Shown: piece by piece, positions 24,998 through 32,017 of the stretch
Layout of the letters: every line of letters starts with the position of its first letter
Position numbering within the stretch: position 1 is the first letter of the stretch
Source of the DNA: an uncultured Bacteroidales bacterium
Lineage (GTDB): Bacteria; Bacteroidota; Bacteroidia; Bacteroidales; Bacteroidaceae
Length of the DNA: 33,366 nucleotides
NCBI GenBank assembly: GCA_902772585.1
Contig: CACYBB010000029.1
Location: 1 to 33,366, forward strand
Direction of reading: 5' to 3'
Notes under the pieces: model-generated
Seen by the model: the letters and a program-made list of their open reading frames with translations, nothing else
The model's database searches: none
Told to the model about the DNA's origin: nothing
Program-made: the position numbers and the translations under genes

Positions 24998-26152
24998 ATG
25001 ACATACGACGAACTAAAATCCAAAGCAAAATGGTTTGATGCTCCAAGAAATTGGGGTGACACAGATGAAGAGATCCTTGCAAATATAAAGGTGAACATTC
25101 AGTTAGAGGCAAGCAAACAATATATTAATTTGCTTACCAATGTTGACATGAACGTCCGGACAACGACAAAGGACTTGTTAGAGGCATTGTCACAAGCAGG
25201 TTTTCCATCAGAAAAGATTACGGTGAAAGACGAGCATAAAGCTGAAATTAACTTGGGAGGAACCTTATGTACCATAACCGATGCTCAAATAGGGCATGCC
25301 TTCTTGTATGACAACAACAACACCCTAAAATATCTGGACTTCATCCACACACCTGCAGAATTGGTTGCAGCATACTTGGTTGAACGCTATTGTTCTGAGA
25401 ACTGGTTAGAAAAAGAAGCGCAAAGACGGCTTGAGTTATATAAAGAGCGTGAAAAATGGAGAGAAGAGAAATCAATACTTAGAGATGATTATCGTAATGC
25501 CCTCTATGCCATAGATAAGGCAATAAAAAACTCGCAGCCTCTCGAACCGTTACATGAAGCTTTCATGAAGGCCGGCACGAAATACTTTAAGTTTGAAGAC
25601 CCGGAAACTCCGGATGACATATTCATGGCCAGGTTGGAAACAGAATGGAAAGACTATGTAAAGCGGGCAAAGTATGAATTTGATCGGGAAAAGAGGAATG
25701 AAGCAGCAAGAAAGAGATACGAGAAGGTAACCAAGCCCAAGATGCAGGTTAAAAAGAAAGAGGTTATCGAGCAGAAAAAGGCTTTGCTTCATGAATATAA
25801 AGAGAAGTATGGTGTCGAGTGTAAATTCATCAATGTCCGTAGCCCATACGATCCGCATCATCGCTTTGTTGTACCTGCCATTGAAGGTCAGGTCGTATCA
25901 TTCTTTGTTCCCGACAAGTTTGAACGCGATTTTTACGATCGGGCTATGGAGCTTGTGTCGTTCTTGAATGAATTGACCAATACCTATGGGAAAAGTAAGG
26001 TTCAGAAGAAAGGCTCCCTACCTGAAGAAGCAAACAAATCTTTGTCCAAGCTATTAAGCAAACTCGATATTGGACGTCAATGGCAGGGAATCTACAACGA
26101 ATCACAACGCCATTATCTGGATGGGACATATAAAGAAGAAATTGTTATCTAA
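24998..26152 (+). CDS. Lysine-rich hypothetical protein with coiled-coil
   Basis: A 384-residue protein of unknown family. The first 130 residues look globular. From about 145 to 275 it is highly charged and helical (KEREKWREEKSILRDDYRN, AARKRYEKVTKPKMQVKKKE, EQKKALLHEYKEKY), consistent with a coiled coil. A C-terminal globular part follows (VRSPYDPHHRFVVPAIEGQ). Codon use is A/T-richer than in the MoxR-VWA genes upstream, suggesting a separate history. It has its own promoter and a terminator after the stop. Confidence 0.65.
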   Translation: MTYDELKSKAKWFDAPRNWGDTDEEILANIKVNIQLEASKQYINLLTNVDMNVRTTTKDLLEALSQAGFPSEKITVKDEHKAEINLGGTLCTITDAQIGHAFLYDNNNTLKYLDFIHTPAELVAAYLVERYCSENWLEKEAQRRLELYKEREKWREEKSILRDDYRNALYAIDKAIKNSQPLEPLHEAFMKAGTKYFKFEDPETPDDIFMARLETEWKDYVKRAKYEFDREKRNEAARKRYEKVTKPKMQVKKKEVIEQKKALLHEYKEKYGVECKFINVRSPYDPHHRFVVPAIEGQVVSFFVPDKFERDFYDRAMELVSFLNELTNTYGKSKVQKKGSLPEEANKSLSKLLSKLDIGRQWQGIYNESQRHYLDGTYKEEIVI

Positions 26153-26165
26153 ATTGTGTGTTACA

Positions 26166-26200
26166 TTCCCTCCGCTCATTGTGAACGGAGGGAATTGTTG
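26166..26200 (+). terminator. Hairpin terminator between convergent genes
   Basis: TTCCCTCCG (26166-26174) pairs with CGGAGGGAA (26186-26194), 9 bp with an 11-nt loop, followed by TTGTTGTTT. It can serve the plus-strand hypothetical gene and perhaps the minus-strand peptidase gene. Confidence 0.75.
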
Positions 26201-26201
26201 T

Positions 26202-26672
26202 TTAAACCTTAATGAAACCACCCTTCCTTCGGTTGCCCTTCGGTCGGACGGCGAAGTGGATCCAATGGCTGCCAGAACTGTTCTTCTCAATGAAGAGCTC
26301 ATCATAATCCCTTTTCGTGCCATCTGAGATATCAAGTAGGATGGAGGCATAGCGGATGGCCTGTTCAAAGCCCGTCACGTGGATATCCACGGCGCAGCCC
26401 GTCAGGTGGTTGCTCGTAGGAGCGCCCCCTACCCTTTTATTCACCTCGGGGCTACGGTAACCGCTGTTGATGATAATACCCCCTTTGTGGTACAGCGTGT
26501 TGTAACTGTATCTCAAATCCTCCAGCCAATTCTCACAGAGGTTGCGAAGGTTCTCAATCGCCACGCGACTCGGGATATTCCCATCCTCCGTCTTAATACT
26601 CGTCTTTGTCACTTCACCTAAAGTAAAATGCTCACTTAACTTCATGTCCTTATTCATTTCTACTTTTTCCAT
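26202..26672 (-). CDS. M15 family peptidase (D-Ala-D-Ala carboxypeptidase/endolysin-like)
   Basis: A 156-residue peptidase M15_3-type protein: SEHFTLGEVTKT near the start, NSGYRSPEVNKRVGG, the zinc motif SNHLTGCAVDI (His89, Asp96), and SHWIHFAVRP with His139 as the third ligand. These enzymes cut peptide cross-links in peptidoglycan; phages and mobile elements use them for lysis or cell-wall passage. There is no signal peptide. The ATG at 26657 is an alternative start, because the first codons come from an A-rich repeat tract. It is the last gene of the minus-strand operon that begins at 30005. Confidence 0.9.
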   Translation of the reverse strand: MEKVEMNKDMKLSEHFTLGEVTKTSIKTEDGNIPSRVAIENLRNLCENWLEDLRYSYNTLYHKGGIIINSGYRSPEVNKRVGGAPTSNHLTGCAVDIHVTGFEQAIRYASILLDISDGTKRDYDELFIEKNSSGSHWIHFAVRPKGNRRKGGFIKV

Positions 26673-26712
26673 TTTTACCTTTTTACTCTTTTACTTTTTT
26701 ACCTTTTTCTTG
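26661..26712 (-). repeat. Heptamer-like (TTTTTAC) tract
   Basis: The tract supplies the last codons (VNKKKVKK) and stop of the upstream gene and runs into the first codons of the M15 gene. On the minus strand it reads as A-rich units ending in GTAAAAA. Confidence 0.6.
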
Positions 26713-27062
26713 TTTACATTAATTGGTGTACTATTGGGGAACACGATCCTGTAGGCGGCATCCAGGGCACGGAGATTGATCTGATAGAAACTCCTGCCCG
26801 TCCTGACCGCCACGATGGCCCTTAGGAATTCCCGATGCTTGCGCGGATAGAGTGATGGCGACGGGAGCTCGTCCCAGCCCGCCTGTTCACACAAATTGCA
26901 GACCTCCCACATAAAGGTATTGGTTGCCTCATATTCGAACCACTCTTTCAATACGTTCCGGATGCAGAAGCGTTTATACTTCCTCCTGAGGAGGTGCTTC
27001 GTGGGCACCAGCAGCCGCCAGAGCATCACGAAGCATACTTTGTTGTTTTCGATTTCCAACAT
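26691..27062 (-). CDS. Basic hypothetical protein of the primase operon
   Basis: A 123-residue, strongly basic protein lying 5 bp downstream of the primase-helicase stop on the same strand, so probably translated from the same mRNA. Features are a KHLLRRKYKRFCIRNVL segment and SLYPRKHREFLRAIVAVRTG. The final residues come from the A-rich repeat tract. I do not recognise a named family. Small basic proteins in this position recur in Bacteroidota replication modules; DNA binding is plausible but not shown. Confidence 0.55.
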   Translation of the reverse strand: MLEIENNKVCFVMLWRLLVPTKHLLRRKYKRFCIRNVLKEWFEYEATNTFMWEVCNLCEQAGWDELPSPSLYPRKHREFLRAIVAVRTGRSFYQINLRALDAAYRIVFPNSTPINVNKKKVKK

Positions 27063-27067
27063 ACCTC

Positions 27068-29332
27068 CTAAATCTTACTCCCATACTTACTCTTGTATGC
27101 CTCAGTCTTACAGTAGCGACCGCTCACCTCGTCAAAGACGATATGCCCCCTGTTGATCCACACCCGGATGGTTGATTCGCCATCGCCACTCTTACCCTGA
27201 CTCTGACGCATCAGGTAATACTGCTCTTTTGTAAACTCGTCAGGCAACAGCTCCAGCAGGTTCTGTGGTCCTGACTGGCGTTGGATCTCGAACTCCTCGC
27301 GCAGTTCCTTCTCCAACTGCTTGCCGAAATAGAGCATCTTGCACCACAGGTTGTACTGCGACGTCCAGCGCACGAACTCCGCGATAGTCTTGTCCCATCG
27401 GTAGCCGTGGGCCACGTAGAGCACCATTCCCTTCAGCCAGGCAATCACGTTGGCACGGTAACTGAGCACCCGATAGGCCTCCGACTCATACAGGCGCGCC
27501 GCCTCCTCATTGTCCCGTTTGATCTCGAGCGACAGTTTGATGGCTTGCGGACACTGGATCAGTCCGTTAGCGGCCTCCAGACGGTCGATATAAGGTTTCA
27601 GTTCGTCGGCAAACGACTGGTCGTAGAGACCGTAGATAGGCTCCGTGGCATCGTCCTCATCTCGGATAATGGTCGAGATATCCAGTCGGCCAAGGGTACC
27701 GTCGTTCACCATCTTATATAGGAACTTCCGGGCGTTGGGCGGTGTGGTCGAGGCGTTGAAATTCCAGCGCAGCGGGGCGATACCCGACACCGAGTCGGCC
27801 CCTACGCGCTCCTGACCGGCCATTGAGTTGTCGAAAGCCTTTCTGATCAGCAGTCCCACTTCATCCACCGTCCCCTTCGAGGTCACCTTCTTCAGGGCCT
27901 CAATCTCATCCACGATGGTATAGACATACCGCTCGCCGTTGTTGTTGGCATCCACGATACGCTGGTTGAACACCGCATCCGTCAGATTGTCGATGAGCAT
28001 CTGGATACAGATATCCGCCGGACGCGGATCATTCTTCTGCTTGTTGCCCGAATTTCTCTGTTTCCACGCTGCTTCCCGCAGACGGTTCGGGAGGTCGCGC
28101 TGGCGGATATCCTCCATGATGTATTGGATGGGCTTCTTGATGGAGCCTTTACCGATACTCTGTCTGCCGATAAGGATGTTCATAAAAGTACCTTCGTGTT
28201 CCACATTATCCCAGTAGCGGAACTTCACGCCGTGCAGATGGGCGCCCAGGGCCGGAAACACCGCGTTGGCCACGGCTGGCTTGTAGAACCAAGGCACGTT
28301 CTGCGTGAGCAACTTGATCAAGGTCGGCAGACGTTTCGGCATCGGCGGTGGCGTGCTCATCGTACCGCCGCAGGCCTTCATCTGAGTGGCTGACTTCATG
28401 GCCTGCAGCACCTGTTTCAGTCGGTAGGGCATCCCCTTGCGCGGTTCCTTCAGGGCGTTCTCTATCGTCTGGCGCCACTCGGCCTGATCCTCCTGAGAGC
28501 ACGTTCCGTCAGGTTTTTTCCAATAGTTGGGAATCACCTGCATCAGCCGTTCCAGCGAATAGCCGCAGATGCTGCGGATGGTGACCGCCAGTTCGAAGGT
28601 CAGCGCATTCCGGTCGCCCTCCACAGGCTGGTGCCCGTTGTTGAACAGCTCCCAGTACTTGGCGATGATATCGGCATACGGCGTGCCGTTATAGTCCTGA
28701 GAATACGGCTTGTCATGAGGAGATCCCTCGACTGCGCTCGGGATGACAGAGGGGGAAGTAGCGCATGGAGAGATCTCAAACACCCCATCATCAAGAAACA
28801 CCAAATCCTCCTTGCTACCCGTCGTACTGAAGAACACTCTTGTAATATCTTTTGCCTGTTTATCAAAAGCCACTCCCAGCAGGTCTGAAGCCCACTTCAG
28901 GTTTGCTTCCTGCGACAGTTCAGTCTGGCGTCTGAACACCAGATGGTAGCCCTTCGTAGCCGAACGCTCCAACATCAGCAAGCCCAGTTCTTCTTTCTTG
29001 CCCAGCACCAGTTCCGGCACCTCCGCCATACGTTTGCTGAGCCACGCTTGCCGTTCCTCGGCCGCCAGTTCCTGAGGCGCCACAAAGTCGATATCCATCC
29101 CGACGGTGGTACTCATCGTCCTCGAGCCTTTCAGCGAACCGTCCTCATTCGGCAGACAGGAGTAGTTCATCTCCACCAACTGGTTTTTCAGTTTCTCCTC
29201 ACCGTTGCGGATACGCTTCATATAGGGAATTTGTTCACCACCATTCCTCAGTGCCAGATACTCCTCTCTCGTATGGATGGGGCGCATAAACTTTGCGCCA
29301 CCATCCACTTTGTAAACATAATGTACACTCAT
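27068..29332 (-). CDS. VirE_N/BT4734-type primase fused to DUF3987 helicase
   Basis: A 754-residue replication protein. The N-terminal 190 residues look like the BT4734/VirE_N domain, with the archaeo-eukaryotic primase pattern GMDIDF (Asp81, Asp83), KGYHLVF (His131) and DITRVFF. After a linker and a helical PriCT-like part, a DUF3987 helicase follows: Walker A-like ILIGRQSIGKGSIKKP near 387, Walker B-like TIVDEIEAL near 473 and NFNASTTPPNAR. Residues about 195-212 (SVIPSAVEGSPHD) derive from a REP-like repeat inserted in frame. The start is the ATG at 29332; it shares one base with the preceding stop (TGATG). It would start plasmid, phage or element replication. Confidence 0.85.
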   Translation of the reverse strand: MSVHYVYKVDGGAKFMRPIHTREEYLALRNGGEQIPYMKRIRNGEEKLKNQLVEMNYSCLPNEDGSLKGSRTMSTTVGMDIDFVAPQELAAEERQAWLSKRMAEVPELVLGKKEELGLLMLERSATKGYHLVFRRQTELSQEANLKWASDLLGVAFDKQAKDITRVFFSTTGSKEDLVFLDDGVFEISPCATSPSVIPSAVEGSPHDKPYSQDYNGTPYADIIAKYWELFNNGHQPVEGDRNALTFELAVTIRSICGYSLERLMQVIPNYWKKPDGTCSQEDQAEWRQTIENALKEPRKGMPYRLKQVLQAMKSATQMKACGGTMSTPPPMPKRLPTLIKLLTQNVPWFYKPAVANAVFPALGAHLHGVKFRYWDNVEHEGTFMNILIGRQSIGKGSIKKPIQYIMEDIRQRDLPNRLREAAWKQRNSGNKQKNDPRPADICIQMLIDNLTDAVFNQRIVDANNNGERYVYTIVDEIEALKKVTSKGTVDEVGLLIRKAFDNSMAGQERVGADSVSGIAPLRWNFNASTTPPNARKFLYKMVNDGTLGRLDISTIIRDEDDATEPIYGLYDQSFADELKPYIDRLEAANGLIQCPQAIKLSLEIKRDNEEAARLYESEAYRVLSYRANVIAWLKGMVLYVAHGYRWDKTIAEFVRWTSQYNLWCKMLYFGKQLEKELREEFEIQRQSGPQNLLELLPDEFTKEQYYLMRQSQGKSGDGESTIRVWINRGHIVFDEVSGRYCKTEAYKSKYGSKI
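28718..28777 (-). repeat. REP-like element inside the primase gene (copy 1)
   Basis: On the plus strand the block has GAGATCCCTCGACTGCGCTC followed by GGGATGACA and, after a short spacer, GCGCATGGAGAGATCTC. The last part matches the end of the REP copies at 30225-30260 and 31365-31400. Translations such as SVIPSAVEGS and SSRAQSRD are typical of dispersed intergenic repeats, so the repeat has entered the coding sequence without breaking the frame. Confidence 0.7.
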
Positions 29333-29706
29333 CAATCTTTGTAATTTATCAGTTCACGAATCACTCTCTGTGCGATCTCACTTGCCTGGCTGATCAGCTT
29401 TTCCGGTAATAGCCTGATCAGTTCTTCATCAAGCATAAACACGAAATAATACTTGCCGTCGCGTCCTTTCGACAGCGAACTGTTGTCAATCTTGAAGATC
29501 GGTTTGTTCTTCACGCGCTTGGGCAACTCCGTGATATACATGTTACCGTCTCTCATCAGCTGCACCTTGCATCTGGCCGTGAAGTCCTCCACCACCGCAT
29601 CCTCACAGCATTCGAAATCAGCCGTGCGAAGCCCTTTCTCCGACATGCCGATGGTCATCAGTCCATCCAGCGTCACCTGATTTCTAACTTTCATTTTGTC
29701 ACTCAT
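29332..29706 (-). CDS. Hypothetical protein upstream of the primase
   Basis: A 124-residue protein with no recognised family, beginning MSDKMKVRNQ. It is mixed in charge, with a KYYFVFMLDEELIRLLPEKL segment and a helical C-terminus. Its stop codon shares one base with the primase start, indicating translational coupling. It lies 23 bp after the OB-like gene. It is probably an accessory replication factor or regulator, judged by position only. Confidence 0.6.
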   Translation of the reverse strand: MSDKMKVRNQVTLDGLMTIGMSEKGLRTADFECCEDAVVEDFTARCKVQLMRDGNMYITELPKRVKNKPIFKIDNSSLSKGRDGKYYFVFMLDEELIRLLPEKLISQASEIAQRVIRELINYKD

Positions 29707-29710
29707 AATT

Positions 29711-29740
29711 ATTTTACTTTTTTACCTTTTTACTTTTTTA
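29711..29740 (-). repeat. Heptamer-like (TTTTTAC) tract
   Basis: Lies between the OB-like gene, whose stop it supplies, and the following ATG at 29706. On the coding strand it reads AAAAAGTAAAAAGGTAAAAA, an A-rich leader that could help ribosome loading. Confidence 0.6.
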
Positions 29741-30005
29741 TAAGCTCTGTTGCTACGACGTCCATAAACACTTGTCCATTGTACTCACGGCTCTGAAATC
29801 TCAGTGTGGCAATCACGATGTCGCCCTCATCAAACTGGACCGTAGCCAGATTGCCCAAGACACTCACTACGTAGGTCGGCTCATACTTCCCACCCAGTTC
29901 CTGGAGTACCAGTGTCCGCTTATTCAGCACACCGTCTTCACTCTTCTCGCTTTTCACTGTAAAGCACTCACCGCACTTCACCACTCTTAAAATCATTGTT
30001 TGCAT
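29730..30005 (-). CDS. Small OB-fold-like (DUF3127/SSB-like) protein
   Basis: A 91-residue protein, the first gene of the replication operon. It is beta-rich: MQTMILRVVKCGECFTV, KRTLVLQELGGKYEPTYVVS and EGDIVIATLRFQSREYNG, a pattern of strands consistent with a small OB fold as in the DUF3127 or single-strand-binding-like proteins. Binding of single-stranded DNA near the primase would fit, but the assignment rests on pattern alone. A promoter lies 65 bp upstream. Confidence 0.5.
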   Translation of the reverse strand: MQTMILRVVKCGECFTVKSEKSEDGVLNKRTLVLQELGGKYEPTYVVSVLGNLATVQFDEGDIVIATLRFQSREYNGQVFMDVVATELIKK

Positions 30006-30069
30006 AATCTTACTTCATTTTTAATTGTTACTTTTTTGTTCGCGAATCGAAGATCTTCAGATTTCTGGT

Positions 30070-30100
30070 GCAAAAGTAGGAACAAGCAATACGAGGTCAA
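30070..30100 (-). promoter_or_regulatory. Promoter of the replication operon (TTG-N19-TACTTTTGC)
   Basis: The minus strand carries TTG (30098-30100) and TACTTTTGC (30070-30078) with exactly 19 nt between them, an excellent Bacteroidota promoter. It drives the operon 30005 to 26202. Immediately upstream are the 10-bp phased repeats. Confidence 0.7.
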
Positions 30101-30118
30101 TGGATTTGAAAATGCCGT

Positions 30119-30177
30119 TCTCCAACATTCTCTGATATTCTCTAAAATTCTCCAATATTCTCCGTTTTTCTCTCTCA
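30119..30177. repeat. Six TTCTC repeats phased at exactly 10 bp
   Basis: The plus strand has TTCTC at six successive positions 10 bp apart (units TTCTCCAACA, TTCTCTGATA, TTCTCTAAAA, TTCTCCAATA, TTCTCCGTTT, TTCTCTCTCA). The repeat lies between the terminator at 30184 and the promoter of the replication operon. Helical phasing suggests an array of binding sites on one face of the DNA. Confidence 0.75.
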
Positions 30178-30183
30178 CATGAC

Positions 30184-30220
30184 ACAAAAAAAGCACCAGA
30201 ACCCATTGATTCTGGTGCTT
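30184..30220 (-). terminator. Strong rho-independent terminator (minus strand)
   Basis: AAGCACCAGAA (30191-30201) and TTCTGGTGCTT (30210-30220) form a perfect 11-bp stem with an 8-nt loop. On the minus strand a run of at least seven T residues follows, so it terminates the gene read from 31315 to 30270. Confidence 0.9.
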
Positions 30221-30224
30221 GTTA

Positions 30225-30260
30225 AGATCTCTCCATGCGCTCCGCTTAGTCGAGATGACA
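30225..30260 (+). repeat. REP-like element, copy 2
   Basis: A 36-bp sequence starting AGATCTCTCCATGCGCTCCG and ending GAGATGACA. It is the reverse complement of 31365-31400 at 35 of 36 positions. Confidence 0.8.
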
Positions 30261-30269
30261 TTTCTATCT

Positions 30270-31315
30270 CTATTTCCGATAGTACTTCATAAAAGTCTTC
30301 AAAGTAAAACCTTCTCCATCCGGCATTCCCATACGAACCAATTCCGCATAGGCCACTGATGGCATGTTGGGCAGAAAGATCTTATCCTCCGAAGCTAGCT
30401 TATGAAGATATTGGCATATCTCCTGGATGCCCTGACGCTTTACCAGCCGTTTCACCTCGTTGTGAATCTGCCATGCCGCCTCGTCATCCAATGAGGGGTG
30501 AACGTGCTTGAACATTTCCTCATCCTGTTGCACAGCCACATCTGCCTTGGCGTGCGTCTTCAAGGCCTTTCTCCTAGCGAGTTCGTCCATATCCTGATGC
30601 AACTGGTTCATCTGCACATTATAATAATATAAGGCGATGCGCTGGTCGTTGGTCAGTTTGTCGAAGATGCGATACAGGTATTGCTTGGCCAAGGGGTAGT
30701 CGATCATGAACTTGTTGCCCTCCCAATAAGAGTAGCGTCTGAGTTTGGCAGCTGCGTCGATGAAGTTGGCCGACAACACCTTGCCTCGCGACTCAATTCC
30801 GCCTGGTATTGCTTGTATTTCTTCATCGTGAGTCTGAGTTGCCGCGATTTCCAGATATCATAGGGCGTTTTCTGACAGGCCTCGTAGCTCTTCATGAGCT
30901 TCTTAAAAAACGCATCGCTGTGGCTCTCACCCAATTGGAAGATCTTCATCGCCAATTCAGCCATGAGATCCACCATCTGACGGATTTTCTTTTGTAAAGC
31001 GTAGGAATCGGCCTTCGGCAGATCGGCAAACAACTTGCGGTTCAGCCAGTACTGCGGATTGGTCATCGTATCATAATTGGCTATCAGCACGTTTCTGCAG
31101 GTCAACGTTCGCTCGCTGTTCACCAGGTTAGTCAGCTTCTCGATGATTGCATCCGTTAGAATACTCACACTACTGCCGGACTTCGCGATGGCTTCTTCAT
31201 CCTGTTTCTTCAGGCCGTCGTACGACTTCAACATATTGTCCAGCGTTACGATATAAGCCAGTTTCTTGACTTTCCCAAGACTGGCACATTTATATTTAGT
31301 ATTGGTATTGTTCAT
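30270..31315 (-). pseudogene. Hypothetical protein gene broken by a -1 frameshift
   Basis: Two overlapping reading frames make one continuous protein of about 345 residues if a base is restored near 30782. The first frame runs from MNNTNTKYKCASLG and reads coherently to QYQAELSREA, then turns into an unlikely tail. The second continues as VLSANFIDAAAKLRRYSYWEG and ends at YYRK. A single lost A in the GCAAGG stretch would explain the break. Both parts are charged and helical, with no known domain. REP-like copies lie on either side in inverted orientation, and a strong terminator follows. It may be a sequencing error or a real mutation. Confidence 0.6.
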
Positions 31316-31364
31316 TATTTATTAGTTTTATTTGGTTAGAAAATTGGTAAACACACGCCCTCTT

Positions 31365-31400
31365 TGTCATCTCGACTAAGCGCAGCGCATGGAGAGATCT
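31365..31400 (-). repeat. REP-like element, copy 3
   Basis: A 36-bp inverted partner of copy 2 (35/36 identity), upstream of the frameshifted gene and within its long leader. Confidence 0.8.
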
Positions 31401-31407
31401 CCTCTCC

Positions 31408-31506
31408 TCACAAATAAAACATAGTGGGTGAATTCTCACGCAGTGCGCCGTCTTTTAAGTACGCCGCCCAACAACAATCACCATGGGTGCTTTGGTTTTT
31501 GGTCAT
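31408..31506 (-). CDS. Possible 32-residue small protein in the leader of the frameshifted gene
   Basis: An ATG at 31506, about 28 bp downstream of a TATCTTTGC element, opens 32 codons reading MTKNQSTHGDCCWAAYLKDG and ending MFYL. Composition is not typical of random ORFs (two Cys, one Trp), and the promoter spacing suits translation, but I recognise no family. It could be a leader peptide or merely an unused frame. Confidence 0.3.
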   Translation of the reverse strand: MTKNQSTHGDCCWAAYLKDGALRENSPTMFYL

Positions 31507-31533
31507 CTTTGAGGTAATGGTTATTATCGGGAT

Positions 31534-31542
31534 GCAAAGATA
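31534..31542 (-). promoter_or_regulatory. -7 promoter element, minus strand
   Basis: The reverse strand reads TATCTTTGC. It would give a leader of about 210 nt for the frameshifted gene, and that leader contains REP copy 3 and the small ORF. Confidence 0.5.
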
Positions 31543-31644
31543 GTGCAAAATTTCGATTAAGCGAAGAGAATACAAATAAATTTGCATTCTTGAGCGTGAG
31601 AAATTTATCCAAATCGAATGCCCATCACCATAAACACAATCTGA

Positions 31645-31800
31645 GCGTTTCGGTTACAGTGTTACAGTCCAAAAAATGATGGTAGAAAGGTCAAAATAAT
31701 ACTCTATATTAATATATATATAAATATATATATAAATATAGTAGAATTTTAAGACTAGAAATCGTTGAATTTTTAACTGTAACGCTGTAACGCGTAACGG
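31645..31800. other. Candidate origin: AT-only tract flanked by inverted GTTACAG iterons
   Basis: GTTACAGTGTTACAGTC (to 31669) is a double 8-bp unit on the plus strand. From about 31705 to 31740 the sequence is entirely A/T, with TATATAAATATATATA-type repeats. CTGTAACG-type units (about 31776-31799) form an inverted set. A third copy of the iteron is at 32857-32882. Together with the primase-helicase genes this looks like a replication origin. Apart from it, the rest of the 700-bp stretch 31316-32017 holds the leader of the frameshifted gene, promoters and the HU leader. Confidence 0.45.
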
Positions 31801-31858
31801 ACAAAAAAAAAATCGAAAATTTTTGAGAATTTATTCGTGAACCGCAATCTGAATGTTG

Positions 31859-31867
31859 TATCTTTGC
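31859..31867 (+). promoter_or_regulatory. -7 promoter element of the HU-like gene
   Basis: TATCTTTGC, giving a predicted leader of about 145 nt before the ATG at 32018. Confidence 0.6.
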
Positions 31868-31876
31868 ACCGTCGAA

Positions 31877-31944
31877 ATGAGAGAAAGACTTGCGGCCTAA
31901 CTGGGGAGTAAAATTTTCCTAGTGCACGAGGATATTTTTTCCAG
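31877..31944 (+). promoter_or_regulatory. uORF and imperfect hairpin in the HU-like leader
   Basis: A short ORF (MRERLAA, 31877-31900) ends exactly where a long imperfect hairpin begins (31901-31944). Outer arms CTGGGGA and TTTCCAG pair with two G-U pairs; inner arms AAATTTTCCT and AGGATATTT pair with one bulge around the loop AGTGCACG. The arrangement resembles translational attenuation. Confidence 0.4.
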
Positions 31945-32017
31945 TATAGCAGCAGACGGCGGCTCTTTCGCGTGAGAATAAAAAATTTTAACACTAACCA
32001 TTAAAACAATTAGAATT

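Noticed and set aside
31365-31400. Repeats around 30-31 kb as a CRISPR array
   Set aside because: Only a few copies, in inverted orientation and far apart, with a palindromic REP nature and no regular spacers or cas genes.
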